Position numbers and translations under genes: made by a program. This document shows, one piece after another, positions 54,319 through 63,426 of a DNA stretch of 64,000 bases (its first letter is position 1; each line of letters starts with the position of its first letter). Under the pieces are notes generated by a model. That model was given only the letters and a program-made list of their open reading frames with translations, was not told the DNA's origin and made no database searches. Origin of the DNA: Chromobacterium alticapitis (GTDB taxonomy: Bacteria; Pseudomonadota; Gammaproteobacteria; Burkholderiales; Chromobacteriaceae); assembly GCF_002924365.1 (NCBI RefSeq), contig NZ_PQWB01000011.1, positions 62,001 to 126,000 on the forward strand, given 5' to 3'.

Positions 54319-55671
54319 ATGAAAGCATGGTTGTTCTTGGGCGCCGCTCTGGCCGCCCCCGCCTTTGCCGGCAACGCCACCGTCGCGCCGGACGCGCGCT
54401 ACGCCCACGTTCTGTCGCCGTCCGGCCCGCTCAGCGCCGCGCAACTGCTGAAGCAGGGCTTGCCCAAGGCCAAGTCCGCTTCGACGGCGCGGATGAGCGT
54501 CGCGGCGACACCCGGCTCCGCCACTTATACCTATGTGCGTTGCTACTATCGCACCGGCGGCAACAACACCCAGCCGGCCACCGACTATGCATGGGCGCTG
54601 GATCCGTCCAGCGGCGACTACTACCGGCTGAACGGCCATTGGTGGTCCAGCGGCGTGTTCGACTGGAAGAACATGTTCTACAGCGACGTGACGCAGGACG
54701 CGCTGCGTTCGGTCTGCCAGAGCACGCTGGCGTCCAAGGGCATACAGCAGCAGCCGGCCATGGTGTTCGCCGCCGACAACGCCATGTCCTTCAATTACAC
54801 GGTGTGGAGCAATGACCCGGCTGGGCAGGGCGCTTCCATCAACAAGATCATCGCCTTCGGCGATAGCCTGTCCGACAACCAGAACGTCTACAACGCCTCG
54901 CAGTGGACGCTGCCCAATCGGAACAGTTGGTATATCGGCCACTTCAGCAATGGCCCGGTCTGGGTGGAATACCTGGCTTCGCGCCTGAAGCTGCCGCTGT
55001 ACAACTGGGCGATTGGCGGCGCCGGCGTCACCACGCAGCAGCTGGTGATCCCGGGCGTGGTGCAGCAGGTGCAGTCCTGGCAGCAGTACATGCAGCAGGC
55101 GCCCAACTACAATCCGGCCACCACGCTGTTCACCATGTGGATAGGCGGGAATGATCTGGTCAACTACGGCAGCACGCCGGACAAGGTGATTTCCGGCGAG
55201 CAGCAGGCGCTGACCAGCCTGATCCAGTCCGGCGCCCGCAACATCCTGCTGCTGAAGCTGCCCGACGTGTCGCGCGCGCCGGTGTTCCAGCTCAAGAGCG
55301 GCGGCGTCACCGTGGCGGCCCAGGTATTGGATCTGAATCAGAAGCTGGATGCGCTGGCCGCCTCACTGCGCCAGCAGTACGGCGTCAACATCCAGGTGTT
55401 CGACAGCTTCGCACTGTTCAACGACTTGCTGACCAATCCGGCCAAGTACCAGGTGGCCAACACCACCCAGTCCTGCCTGAACATCAATCAGGATTCGTCG
55501 CTGAACTATATGCAGGCGCAGTCGCCGCGCAGCAATTGCGGCAATGCCGATACCTTCGTGTTCTGGGACACCCTGCATCCGACCACGCATACCCACATGC
55601 TGCTGGGCAACGCGGTGGCGGATTTCCTCGGTTCGTCCTCCTCCATGGCGATGCTGAAGAAGGCGCGCTGA
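54319..55671 (+). CDS. Secreted SGNH/GDSL lipase, TLH/GCAT type (paralogue 1)
   Basis: This 450-residue protein has a signal peptide (MKAWLFLGAALAAPAFA), an N-terminal TLH-like domain (about 70-140: SATYTYVRCYYR, then YAWALDPSSGDYYRLNGHWW) and an SGNH hydrolase: FGDSLSDNQN (block I Ser), NWAIGGAGVTT (block II), IGGNDL (block III) and HPTTHTH (block V Asp/His). It resembles Vibrio thermolabile haemolysin and Aeromonas GCAT, exported phospholipase/acyltransferases. Start ATG 54319 follows GAGGAAA. A close paralogue lies at 57014-58363. Confidence 0.87.
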   Translation: MKAWLFLGAALAAPAFAGNATVAPDARYAHVLSPSGPLSAAQLLKQGLPKAKSASTARMSVAATPGSATYTYVRCYYRTGGNNTQPATDYAWALDPSSGDYYRLNGHWWSSGVFDWKNMFYSDVTQDALRSVCQSTLASKGIQQQPAMVFAADNAMSFNYTVWSNDPAGQGASINKIIAFGDSLSDNQNVYNASQWTLPNRNSWYIGHFSNGPVWVEYLASRLKLPLYNWAIGGAGVTTQQLVIPGVVQQVQSWQQYMQQAPNYNPATTLFTMWIGGNDLVNYGSTPDKVISGEQQALTSLIQSGARNILLLKLPDVSRAPVFQLKSGGVTVAAQVLDLNQKLDALAASLRQQYGVNIQVFDSFALFNDLLTNPAKYQVANTTQSCLNINQDSSLNYMQAQSPRSNCGNADTFVFWDTLHPTTHTHMLLGNAVADFLGSSSSMAMLKKAR

Positions 55672-55793
55672 TTCGCCGCCAGATAAGCTCGGGTCGGACG
55701 GCGTTTGGCGCGCCGTCCGCCAGGGCTTACAATTCGGTTTTGAGCCGGCCGCGGCGGTGCCGCGGTTTGGCCGAACCGAAATCGAAAGTCCTC

Positions 55794-56807
55794 ATGTCCA
55801 CTCTGACCGAACTCCTCAGCCGCGCCGCCGCCGCCCGCGCCGAACTGGTGGCGCGCCTCGCCGCCGAAGACACTAATTGCTACCGCCTGTTCCATGGCAG
55901 CGTGGAGGGCGCGCCGGGCCTGACCATAGACCGCTACGGCGAGCAAATCCTGGCGCAGAGCTTCCATCGGTCGCTGGAGGACGCGGAGCTGGCGGAAATC
56001 CGCGCCTATTACCGCGAGACCCTGCCCGAACTGACGCTGGTGTACAACGACCGCAGCGACGGCAACTCGCGCATCCGCAACGAACTGCCCCTGGCGGAGC
56101 AGGCGGTGGCCCAGCAGGATCTGACCATTCGCGAGAACGGCGTAGCCTTCCATTACCAGGCGCGCCACAAGGGCCAGGATCCCTGGCTGTTCCTCGACTT
56201 GCGCGCCGCGCGCCGCCGCGTGCTGCAGCTGGCCGAAGGCAAGAGCGTGCTGAACCTGTTCTCCTACACCTGCGGCGTGGGCGTGGCGGCGGCCAAGGCC
56301 GGCGCCGGCTTCGTGTTGAATGTCGATTTCGCCGAATCCAGCCTCAGCGTTGGCCGCGCCAACGCCAAGCTGAACCTGCTGGCCACCCGGCCGCGCTGCC
56401 TGCACAGCGACGTGTTCGCCGCCGTGCGCCAGCTGTCCGGCATCGGCCAGCCGGACCGCGTGCGCGGCAAGCGCATGCCTCCCTTCCCCAAGCTGGAGCC
56501 CAAGCAGTTCGATCTGGTGTTCCTGGACCCGCCGCGCTACGCCAAGAGCCCCTTCGGCGTGGTGGACCTGGTCAACGACTACCAGGCCTTGTTCAAGCCG
56601 GCCTTGCTGGCGACCGCGCCGGGCGGCATGCTGATTTGTTGCAATAATGTTGCAGAAGTGGACGGCGAAGCCTGGCTGGATTCCTTGAAGCGCAGCGCCG
56701 CCAAAGCGGGCCGCGAAGTGCGCTCCGCAGAGTGGATCGTCCCGGACGCGGACTTCCCCAGCGCGGACGGCAAACACCCGTTGAAGATTGTGCTGCTGGG
56801 CGTTTGA
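55794..56807 (+). CDS. RlmI/RlmK-like class I SAM-dependent methyltransferase
   Basis: This 337-residue protein resembles RlmI-type 23S rRNA cytosine-C5 methyltransferases: DGNSRIRNELPL, DLRAARRRVLQLAEGKSVLNLFSYTCGVGVAAAKAGAG (SAM-binding motif I) and LVFLDPPRYAKS (motif IV). The N-terminus looks shorter than E. coli RlmI. Target nucleotide uncertain. It sits between the two SGNH lipase paralogues and is followed by a terminator. Confidence 0.85.
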   Translation: MSTLTELLSRAAAARAELVARLAAEDTNCYRLFHGSVEGAPGLTIDRYGEQILAQSFHRSLEDAELAEIRAYYRETLPELTLVYNDRSDGNSRIRNELPLAEQAVAQQDLTIRENGVAFHYQARHKGQDPWLFLDLRAARRRVLQLAEGKSVLNLFSYTCGVGVAAAKAGAGFVLNVDFAESSLSVGRANAKLNLLATRPRCLHSDVFAAVRQLSGIGQPDRVRGKRMPPFPKLEPKQFDLVFLDPPRYAKSPFGVVDLVNDYQALFKPALLATAPGGMLICCNNVAEVDGEAWLDSLKRSAAKAGREVRSAEWIVPDADFPSADGKHPLKIVLLGV

Positions 56808-56828
56808 GCCTGATTTGACGCCGGAAAG

Positions 56829-56852
56829 GCCGCCGCTTGCCGGCGGCTTTTT
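56829..56852 (+). terminator. Intrinsic terminator after the methyltransferase gene
   Basis: GCCGCCG / CGGCGGC stem with a five-base loop, then six T. Confidence 0.85.
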
Positions 56853-57013
56853 TATGCGCTGAATAAGGATATTCGGCGATTAAATCAATTATTTTGTTTA
56901 AAATTAAGTCTTCATTTTAAATTTATTTACTTGGTATCCTGTGCGCCTGCGGCGGAGCGGCGCCTTGGCCCGCGCTCTGGGCCGCTCTCAAAAACAAGAT
57001 ATCGGGTGAACAC

Positions 57014-58363
57014 ATGAAACGACTTTTCGCGCTGACCCTGCTGGCGGCGTCCCTGGCCAGCGGCCAGGCTCTGGCACAAGCAACCCAGCCGTCCCAGCCG
57101 CCCAGCGATGAGCTGGATGGCGTGCTTTCCGCCGGCAAGCCCTTGTCCGACAGCGAGGCGCGCGCCGCCGCCAGCCAGGCCAAGCCGCAGGCTGGCAGCG
57201 CCACCTATACCTATCTGCGTTGCTACTACCGGCTGGACGCGGCCTCGACCAAGCCGCAAACCAGCTATGTCTGGGCGACCGACCCATCCAGCGGCGACTA
57301 TTTCCGCGTCAACGGCTATTGGTGGTCTGGCAGCCCGCTAGCCTTGAAGAACATGTTCTACAGCGATCTCAGCCAGGACTCGCTGCGTTCCACTTGCCAG
57401 CAGACGCTGGCCAAGCAGGGCATCAACAAGCCGCTGGCGCTGGTGGCCGCCGCCAACAACGTCATGTCGTACAACCACACCATCTGGTCATTGGACAGCG
57501 CGGTCCAAGGCAACGCCATCAACAAGCTGGTGGTGTTCGGCGACAGCCTGTCCGACACCCAGAACATGTACGGCGCCTCGCAATGGAAGCTGCCCACGGC
57601 CAAGAGCTGGTACGTCGGCCGCTTCAGCAATGGCCCGGTTTGGGTGGAATACCTGGCCGACAAGCTGAAGTTGCCCATCTACAACTGGGCGATAGGCGGC
57701 GCCGCGGCGGATCAGCACCTGGTGGTGCCGGGCCTGCTGCAGGAAGTGGATTCCTGGACGCAATACATGCAGAAGGCGCCCAACTATCGCCCGGAGAACA
57801 CGCTGTTCACCATGCTGATAGGCGGCAACGACTTGCTGAATTACGGCCGCACCGTGGACCAGGTGATCGCGGACCAGAACAAGGCGCTGGAGAAAATCAT
57901 CGCCGCCGGCGGCCGCAATATCGTCGTGCTGACCCTGCCCGACTTGTCCCGCACGCCGTCCGGCAGCGGCGGCGGCAAGGCCCCCCAACTGGCGCAGCAG
58001 GTGCGGGATTACAACGCCAAGCTGGCCACGCTGGTGGCGAATCTGCGCCTGAAGTACGGCGCCAGCCTCAAGCTGGGCCTGTTCGACGCCTACGCCATGT
58101 TCAATGACTTGCTGACCAATCCGGGCAAGTACCAGGTCAGCAATGCCACGCAGTCCTGCCTGAACATCGCGGCCAATGCTAGCTTGCCTTACATCTCGGC
58201 GCAGACGCCGCGTCCGGAATGCGCTAACGCCGACGCCTACGTGTTCTGGGACAATCTGCACCCGACCACCCATACCCATCTGCTGTTGGGCGGCTTCGTG
58301 GCTGACTTCGCGCGCCAGCAGGGCTACGCCTTGCCGTTGCAGGCGCTGGCGCGCAAGCGCTGA
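57014..58363 (+). CDS. Secreted SGNH/GDSL lipase, TLH/GCAT type (paralogue 2)
   Basis: This 449-residue protein is a clear paralogue of 54319-55671: signal peptide (MKRLFALTLLAASLASGQALA), TLH-like N-domain (SATYTYLRCYYR, then YVWATDPSSGDYFRVNGYWW), FGDSLSDTQN, NWAIGGAAAD, IGGNDLLNYG and HPTTHTH. The N-terminal region (about 22-60) differs from its paralogue. All catalytic blocks are present. Upstream 56853-57013 is AT-rich promoter-like DNA. It probably acts on host phospholipids or environmental lipids after export. Confidence 0.87.
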   Translation: MKRLFALTLLAASLASGQALAQATQPSQPPSDELDGVLSAGKPLSDSEARAAASQAKPQAGSATYTYLRCYYRLDAASTKPQTSYVWATDPSSGDYFRVNGYWWSGSPLALKNMFYSDLSQDSLRSTCQQTLAKQGINKPLALVAAANNVMSYNHTIWSLDSAVQGNAINKLVVFGDSLSDTQNMYGASQWKLPTAKSWYVGRFSNGPVWVEYLADKLKLPIYNWAIGGAAADQHLVVPGLLQEVDSWTQYMQKAPNYRPENTLFTMLIGGNDLLNYGRTVDQVIADQNKALEKIIAAGGRNIVVLTLPDLSRTPSGSGGGKAPQLAQQVRDYNAKLATLVANLRLKYGASLKLGLFDAYAMFNDLLTNPGKYQVSNATQSCLNIAANASLPYISAQTPRPECANADAYVFWDNLHPTTHTHLLLGGFVADFARQQGYALPLQALARKR

Positions 58364-58392
58364 CGATCCTCAGGGCGCCAGATGCGAGCAAG

Positions 58393-58421
58393 CGCGGGCT
58401 TTTCGAAGCCCGCGTTTTTTT
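58393..58421 (+). terminator. Intrinsic terminator after lipase paralogue 2
   Basis: CGCGGGCTT / AAGCCCGCG with loop TTCG, then seven T. Confidence 0.9.
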
Positions 58422-58474
58422 CGCCCGTCAGCCGGTCCCTGTTATGCTCATGAAATTTGTGGCGGAGGGTGGAC

Positions 58475-59593
58475 ATGTTCACGTTCCCACTGGATTGCCG
58501 TGCGCTGTTTGAGGAGCGTCGCCGCCAGTTTGCGGCTTGGGGCATTCCCCGCCGCCTGATCCAGACGGTTGAAAGCAGGATCAACGATGTTTGGTTCGAA
58601 GGGCCGGGCGGCTGGTGCCGGGAGTGGGCGCGGGAGGCGGAGATCGCTTGCGCCCGCCGCAACTGGCTGCTGGCTGCCCATTTGTATGGCGCGGCCTGTT
58701 TTCCCGTGGCCAACACGCCGCTGAGGCGCGAAGCCATGCGCATGCAGACCGAGTGTTTTCTGCGCGCCGCCGCTGATTTTCCATGCAGTTTCGATCGCCT
58801 GGCTCAGCCGGGATTGGGCGTGGTGCACCTGTATCAGCCGCACGGCGCGGGCGCGTGGCCGCTGGTCTGTGTGTCCGGCGGCGTCGATACCGGGAAGATG
58901 GCCTTGCATCGCATGGCGCTGGCCCTGGCCTTGCTCGGCCGTTTCCGCGTGCTGGCGATGGATATGCCTGGTACCGGGGAGAGCGCGCGCTCGCTGCGGC
59001 CGGATGCGGAAAATGATTACCGCGCATGGCTGGACCATTTTGCGGGAGAGGGGCGGCGCGCGTTGTTGGGCATCAGCTTTGGCGGGCACTGGGCGGCCAA
59101 GCTTGCCCTGATGGGCGAGGTGGATGCGGCGGTGAACCTGGGAGGGCCGCTGATCGGCGCATCGGAACTGGAAGCGGATCACGCGGCGGATTTGCCCAAT
59201 GGCATGACGGGCATTGTCGCCCACGCTTTAGGCTTGCCGGCCATGCCGTCGCGGCAAGAGGTGGTAGCCAGGCTGCAAGCGTTTTCGCTGCGGCGCCAGG
59301 GCTGCCTGGAGCGGGCGGGCGGCTCGCCTTTATTGGTGGTGAACGGCGAGGCCGATCCTTACGTGCCGGCTGAAGAAACGGAAACGTTTCGCTCCCGGCC
59401 TCGGACCGAGGTGTGGCGCTTTGCCGGACTGGGGCACTGCGCGGCTGAACGCCTGCCCCGGATCGCGCCTGGCATGATCGCTTGGCTGCGCCTGCGATTG
59501 CATGGCGCGCATGCCGGCAATAGGCTGGGGTATGGATTGGCGACCCGTTTTTTGCCGCGGCTTTGCTTGCCGGCAGCCTCAGGCAAAGGCTAA
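58475..59593 (+). CDS. FrsA-like alpha/beta hydrolase
   Basis: This 372-residue hydrolase has an N-terminal helical cap (about 1-110) followed by an alpha/beta core: VCVSGGVDTGKM (oxyanion region), GISFGGHWAAKL (nucleophile Ser), NGEADPYVP (acid) and FAGLGHCAAERL (His). The layout is closest to the FrsA/DUF1100 group, thought to be esterases with links to fermentation control in Vibrio. ATG 58475 has GGAGGG upstream. No signal peptide. Confidence 0.75.
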   Translation: MFTFPLDCRALFEERRRQFAAWGIPRRLIQTVESRINDVWFEGPGGWCREWAREAEIACARRNWLLAAHLYGAACFPVANTPLRREAMRMQTECFLRAAADFPCSFDRLAQPGLGVVHLYQPHGAGAWPLVCVSGGVDTGKMALHRMALALALLGRFRVLAMDMPGTGESARSLRPDAENDYRAWLDHFAGEGRRALLGISFGGHWAAKLALMGEVDAAVNLGGPLIGASELEADHAADLPNGMTGIVAHALGLPAMPSRQEVVARLQAFSLRRQGCLERAGGSPLLVVNGEADPYVPAEETETFRSRPRTEVWRFAGLGHCAAERLPRIAPGMIAWLRLRLHGAHAGNRLGYGLATRFLPRLCLPAASGKG

Positions 59594-59655
59594 GCTTGAT
59601 CCATGGATGGAATCACGGGGCCCGTTTGCGGCCCCGTCTGCTTGAGGAAGACGAT

Positions 59656-59847
59656 ATGAGCGAAACCGCCCCCCTGGTTCCGCAGCCGTGTCCGAAGTGC
59701 GGCGCGCGCGGCGAATTGGTCAAGGCCGGCTCCCGCCGGATCTGGGTGCAATGCAGCCGCTACCCGGACAAGGGCAATTGCCCGGCCATAGGCGCCCAGG
59801 CCGACAATAAGAAGGAAGCGATCCTGAACTGGAATCGCCTGCGTTGA
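59656..59847 (+). CDS. Lar-like restriction-alleviation zinc ribbon protein
   Basis: This 63-residue protein has CPKCGARGELV, VQCSRYPDKGNCPAI and a final KEAILNWNRL, the pattern of Lar-type zinc ribbons, which phages use to alleviate type I restriction. In a chromosomal setting the role is unknown. ATG 59656 has GAGGAAG upstream. A hairpin ACGGGGCC / GGCCCCGT (59616-59637) lies between it and the FrsA-like gene. Confidence 0.7.
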   Translation: MSETAPLVPQPCPKCGARGELVKAGSRRIWVQCSRYPDKGNCPAIGAQADNKKEAILNWNRLR

Positions 59848-59893
59848 TCCCGCGCATCCGTCTAGCGGATGCGTTTTACTTCAGGAATGTCCG

Positions 59894-60241
59894 ATGTTTC
59901 CCGCTGCGTTTTGGCAAACCCCGCTGCTGCTGATCCTGTCCAATCTGTTCATGACTTTCGCCTGGTACGGCCATCTGAAGAATTTCGCGGGGCGGCCCTG
60001 GTACGCGGCCGCGCTGGCCAGCTGGGGCATCGCGCTGTTCGAGTACCTGTTGCAGGTGCCGGCCAACCGCATTGGCTATGGTCAGCTCAATTTGTCGCAG
60101 TTGAAGATCATCCAGGAGGTGATCTCGCTGTCGGTGTTCATCCCTTTCGCGATCTGCTACATGGACCAGCCCTTCCGCTGGGATTACGTGTGGGCCGGGC
60201 TGTGCCTGGTCGGCGCGGTGTATTTCATGTTCCGCGGCTGA
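59894..60241 (+). CDS. DMT family membrane protein (DUF486)
   Basis: This 115-residue membrane protein has four hydrophobic helices and the DUF486 marks TFAWYGHLKNF and YLLQVPANRIGYGQLNLSQLKIIQEVISLSVF. Half-size members of the drug/metabolite superfamily act as dimers; substrate unknown. ATG 59894 follows AGGAATG. Its stop is the base next to the stop of the convergent inositol-monophosphatase family gene. Confidence 0.85.
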   Translation: MFPAAFWQTPLLLILSNLFMTFAWYGHLKNFAGRPWYAAALASWGIALFEYLLQVPANRIGYGQLNLSQLKIIQEVISLSVFIPFAICYMDQPFRWDYVWAGLCLVGAVYFMFRG

Positions 60242-61033
60242 TCACTGGTTGGCGCGCACCCAGCGGTGCCATTGCATGAACAGTTCCGGCGTGATCGCGG
60301 CGATCACGGAGCGCTTCCACACCACGTCGCTCCAGTAGTCGTCGGTATTGAGGCTGGCCAGGCGGGCGCCGGCCTCCTCGGCGATGACGGCGCCGGCGGC
60401 GTAGTCCCACAACCTTTGGCCGCCGTGCAGATAGAGGTCGTAGCGGCCAGCCGCCAGGAAGCACCAGTCCAGCGTGCTGGAGCCCATATTGCGCTGGCTG
60501 CCGCACGGCGCCACGCTGCCCATGCGCGCGGCCAGCTTGCCGGAGCGCAGGTATTTGACTTCAACGCTGGCGATGGCGTCGCCCATGCAGTTATTGATGG
60601 TTTTCAGCGGCAGCCGGTGGCCGTTCAGCCAGGCGCCCTGGCCGCGGCGGGCGTAGAACATTTCGTCCGACACCGGGTTGTAGATCACGCCCAGCTCGCT
60701 TTTGCCGTTTACCAGCAAGCCGACCGAGATGGCGAAGTAGGGCAGGCCGTTGACGAAGTTGGTGGTGCCGTCTATCGGGTCCACCACCCACAGGCCGTCC
60801 TGGCTGGCGGCCCACAGCGCATCCTGTTCCTCGCGCTCCATTTCCTCGCCCAGCACCGGGTGCGGCAGGATGGCCGGCAAACCGGCTTGCAGCGCCTGCT
60901 GGCAGGCCAGGTCCGCTTCAGTGAACAGGGTGCCGTCGTCCTTGCGGCTCTTGCCGACGCGCAGAAAGCGCGGCATCACCTCGTGGGCGGCCACCTCCCG
61001 CACCAGCTGCATCACCTGTTCTAGCACCTGCAT
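60242..61033 (-). CDS. Inositol monophosphatase family protein
   Basis: This 263-residue Mg2+-dependent phosphatase has GEEMEREE (about 70-77), the metal motif WVVDPIDGTTNFVNGLPYFAISVG (about 90-113) and LWDYAAGAVIAEEAGAR (about 217-233), all diagnostic. Substrate may be inositol-1-phosphate or a related sugar or nucleotide phosphate. ATG 61033 follows AGGAG; the longer frame upstream covers the rsmE promoter and is not used. It is divergent from rsmE. Confidence 0.9.
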   Translation of the reverse strand: MQVLEQVMQLVREVAAHEVMPRFLRVGKSRKDDGTLFTEADLACQQALQAGLPAILPHPVLGEEMEREEQDALWAASQDGLWVVDPIDGTTNFVNGLPYFAISVGLLVNGKSELGVIYNPVSDEMFYARRGQGAWLNGHRLPLKTINNCMGDAIASVEVKYLRSGKLAARMGSVAPCGSQRNMGSSTLDWCFLAAGRYDLYLHGGQRLWDYAAGAVIAEEAGARLASLNTDDYWSDVVWKRSVIAAITPELFMQWHRWVRANQ

Positions 61034-61135
61034 CCTGTCTCTCCTGGCTGCGTCGCCGCGTTGGCGCGAAAAGCGGTTTTCCGAACGACGCAAACCTAGC
61101 AAAATACCGGTATCAACAGCGACTTTCAATATCCC

Positions 61136-61861
61136 ATGCCTAGGTTTTATCTGGACGCCGACTTCGCGGTCGGCCAGCAACTGTCCCTGCCCGACGCCGT
61201 GGTGCGCCATGTCCAAGTCTTGCGGCTGAATGCCGGCGACGCCATCACCTTGTTCAATGGACGCGGCGGCGAGTATCACGCCGTGCTCGGGGCGGTGATG
61301 AAGCGCGACGCGCAATGCGTGATCGAGCGCTTCGACGATGTTTCACGTGAAACGCCGCTGTGGCTGGGCCTGGCCCAGGGCATCTCCAGCGGCGACAAGA
61401 TGGAGTTCACGCTGCAGAAGGGCGTGGAAATGGGCGTGGCGGTGTTCCAGCCCATCGCTGCGGGCCGCTCCGTGGTCAAGCTCAGCGGCGAGCGCGCCGA
61501 TAAGCGGGTGGCGCGCTGGCAGGAAATCGTGATCTCCGCCTGCGAGCAGAGCGGCCGCAACACGGTGCCGCAGGTATTGCCGATTTTGACGCTGAATGAA
61601 TGGCTGGCGCAGCGGCAGGAGGCCGATGTCCGGCTGGTGTTGTCGCCGCGAGGGGACAGAGGCCTGGCCGAGCTGGCCGAGCGTCCCGCGCGCAGCTGGC
61701 TGATGGTGGGGCCGGAGGGCGGCTTTTCCGGGCCGGAGGAGGACGCGGCGCTGGAGGCGGGTTGGACGCCGCTGAAGCTGGGCCCGCGCATCCTGCGCAC
61801 CGAAACCGCCGCCCTGGCCGCCGTCGGCGCGATGCAGGCCGTTTGGGGGGATTACCGGTAG
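61136..61861 (+). CDS. rsmE: 16S rRNA (uracil(1498)-N3)-methyltransferase RsmE
   Basis: This 241-residue SPOUT methyltransferase has an N-terminal PUA-like part (PRFYLDADFAVGQQLSLPDAVVRHVQVLRLNAGD) and a knotted SAM domain: QKGVEMGVAVFQPI, SACEQSGRNTVPQV, GPEGGFSGPEEDAAL and LGPRILRTETAALAA. It methylates U1498 of 16S rRNA. A perfect 15-base parS core lies inside the gene and encodes VSRET. Its TAG stop lies inside an extragenic palindrome. Confidence 0.95.
   Translation: MPRFYLDADFAVGQQLSLPDAVVRHVQVLRLNAGDAITLFNGRGGEYHAVLGAVMKRDAQCVIERFDDVSRETPLWLGLAQGISSGDKMEFTLQKGVEMGVAVFQPIAAGRSVVKLSGERADKRVARWQEIVISACEQSGRNTVPQVLPILTLNEWLAQRQEADVRLVLSPRGDRGLAELAERPARSWLMVGPEGGFSGPEEDAALEAGWTPLKLGPRILRTETAALAAVGAMQAVWGDYR
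61339..61354 (+). other. parS-like ParB-binding site 6, inside rsmE
   Basis: TGTTTCACGTGAAACG, 15 of 16 consensus matches, core intact. Confidence 0.85.
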
Positions 61862-61890
61862 GGCGGAAGCCCGCCGGCGGGCGTTCCGCC
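61858..61890 (+). repeat. Extragenic palindrome, GTAGG family, copy 6
   Basis: GTAGGGCGGAAGCCCGCC, then GGCGGGCGTTCCGCC. Its first bases supply the rsmE stop TAG. Confidence 0.7.
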
Positions 61891-61972
61891 ATAGCCTGCC
61901 GATGAGGTTTGGCGGATCGTACCGTCCGCAGTGATTGGCGCTAGGGATTGAGCGCGATGGACTGCTGGTGAT

Positions 61973-62008
61973 GGCGGATCGCCCGGCGCGGCCGGGCATC
62001 CGCCCTAC
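61973..62008 (-). repeat. Extragenic palindrome, GTAGG family, copy 7
   Basis: GGCGGATCGCCCGGCG, then CGGCCGGGCATCCGCCCTAC, inverted relative to copy 6. It supplies the minus-strand TAG stop of the HD-GYP gene. Confidence 0.7.
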
Positions 62009-63219
62009 AGGAAGCGCAGCGGGTCTATCTTCCATTTCTCCGGCGACTCGTGCTTGACGATCTTGTCGCCGCCGCCGAAGCCCATCTTGCGCGACAGGTC
62101 CACCACCTCGGGCGGGATGTGGGTGTTGCTCTTGACGCTGAAGAACACTTTGACCTTGGGCGACACCAGATTATTGTCGTTCTGCTCTATCACCACGCCT
62201 AGCCGGCCGCTTTCCAGCTGGACAAGAGTGCCCACCGGATAGATGCCTATGGTGCGCATGAAGGCCTGCACCAGCTCCGGGTTGAAGTGGAATTTCGACC
62301 ATTCATAAATCTTGCGCAGCGCGTCGGTCGGCGCCATGCCCTTGTGGTAGCAGCGGTCCGAGGTCAGCGCGTCGTAAACGTCCACTATGGCGGCCATCTG
62401 GCCCAGCTGCGAGATCTGGTCGCCCTTGAGCCCGGCCGGGTAGCCGCTGCCGTCGTGGCGCTCATGATGCTGGCCCGCCACCAATACCGCGGTTTCCGAG
62501 ATGCCGCGCGTGGCCTGCAGGATTTTCTGGCTCTCCACCACATGGCACTTCATGACCTGGAATTCCTGCTCGGTCAGCTTGCCCGGCTTGTTGAGTATGG
62601 TGTCCGGCACTTTCATCTTGCCGATGTCGTGCAGCATGCCGCCTACGCCGGCGTGGTGGATGGCCTCGCGGCTCATGCCCAGCGCGTTGCAGAAGCTGAC
62701 CATCAGCGCGCCCACGCTGACCGAATGCTGGAAGGTGTAGTTGTCCTTGTCCTTGATCCGGCATAGCGACAGCAGGGCGCCGTTGTTGCGCAGGATGGAG
62801 TCTGTCAGCTTCTCCACCTGCGGCTCCACCTGTTCCAGCTGCACCTGTTTGCCCAGCCTGACGTCTTGCAGGATGCCGCGCACGATCAGGTTGGCCTCGC
62901 TGTGCACCAGCTGGGCGCGGCCGAACTCATCCGCCATCTCCGCCCGGCGCGGCGGCGCGGCATGGCGGCTGGCGATCTCGATCAGCTCGCTCTCCAGCTG
63001 CCGGCGCACCTCGCCCTCGGTCGGCGCGGACGGCAGGTCCAGGCCTTTGCGGGTGTCGATATAGACTTCGTGGATGCCGGACTCGATGATCTTGAGGATC
63101 TCGGCCTCCTTGCGGACCAGGAAGCGGTTGACCAGGAAGGGGTGGGACATCCAGTCGCTGTTCAGGTCATGGATGTACATGCCGATCTTCAGATCGTTGA
63201 CGTCTATGCGCTTGATCAT
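62005..63219 (-). CDS. HD-GYP cyclic-di-GMP phosphodiesterase with DUF3391 domain
   Basis: This 404-residue protein has an N-terminal DUF3391 domain (MIKRIDVNDLKIGMYIHDLNSDWMSHPFL) and an HD-GYP domain (about 155-330): HSVSVGALMV, MLHDIGKMKVPDTILNKPGKL, HHERHDGSGYP and DALTSDRCYHKG. All metal-binding residues are present, so it should hydrolyse cyclic di-GMP. A short C-terminal beta domain follows. ATG 63219 begins the family; the long upstream frame covers the pyrB leader. Ribosome site weak. Confidence 0.9.
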   Translation of the reverse strand: MIKRIDVNDLKIGMYIHDLNSDWMSHPFLVNRFLVRKEAEILKIIESGIHEVYIDTRKGLDLPSAPTEGEVRRQLESELIEIASRHAAPPRRAEMADEFGRAQLVHSEANLIVRGILQDVRLGKQVQLEQVEPQVEKLTDSILRNNGALLSLCRIKDKDNYTFQHSVSVGALMVSFCNALGMSREAIHHAGVGGMLHDIGKMKVPDTILNKPGKLTEQEFQVMKCHVVESQKILQATRGISETAVLVAGQHHERHDGSGYPAGLKGDQISQLGQMAAIVDVYDALTSDRCYHKGMAPTDALRKIYEWSKFHFNPELVQAFMRTIGIYPVGTLVQLESGRLGVVIEQNDNNLVSPKVKVFFSVKSNTHIPPEVVDLSRKMGFGGGDKIVKHESPEKWKIDPLRFL

Positions 63220-63371
63220 ATTGCGTATTCGGATAGCGGGTTGTCGTATGCCGCTGTCGGCGTTGTTACAAGCATCATCCCGGCGGCGGCGATTTGCAAG
63301 GACGCAGCGCAAGCTTTGGCCTGGGCGGGCGGCGGAGTGAAATCCGATTTGCATCAAGTGGCTGCGCAGTC

Positions 63372-63400
63372 TTGTCAAGCGAGCCGCGCCGTTATATATT
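63372..63400 (+). promoter_or_regulatory. Sigma-70 promoter for pyrB
   Basis: -35 TTGTCA (63372-63377) and -10 TATATT (63395-63400) with exactly 17 bases between. The transcript would start near 63407, about 190 bases before the pyrB start, leaving room for a regulatory leader. Confidence 0.75.
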
Positions 63401-63426
63401 CCCGCAGTTTTGTTCGGGACGCAGGC

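Noticed and set aside
55506-56777. A 423-codon frame opposite the RlmI-like gene
   Set aside because: Antisense shadow; spans the end of the lipase gene as well.
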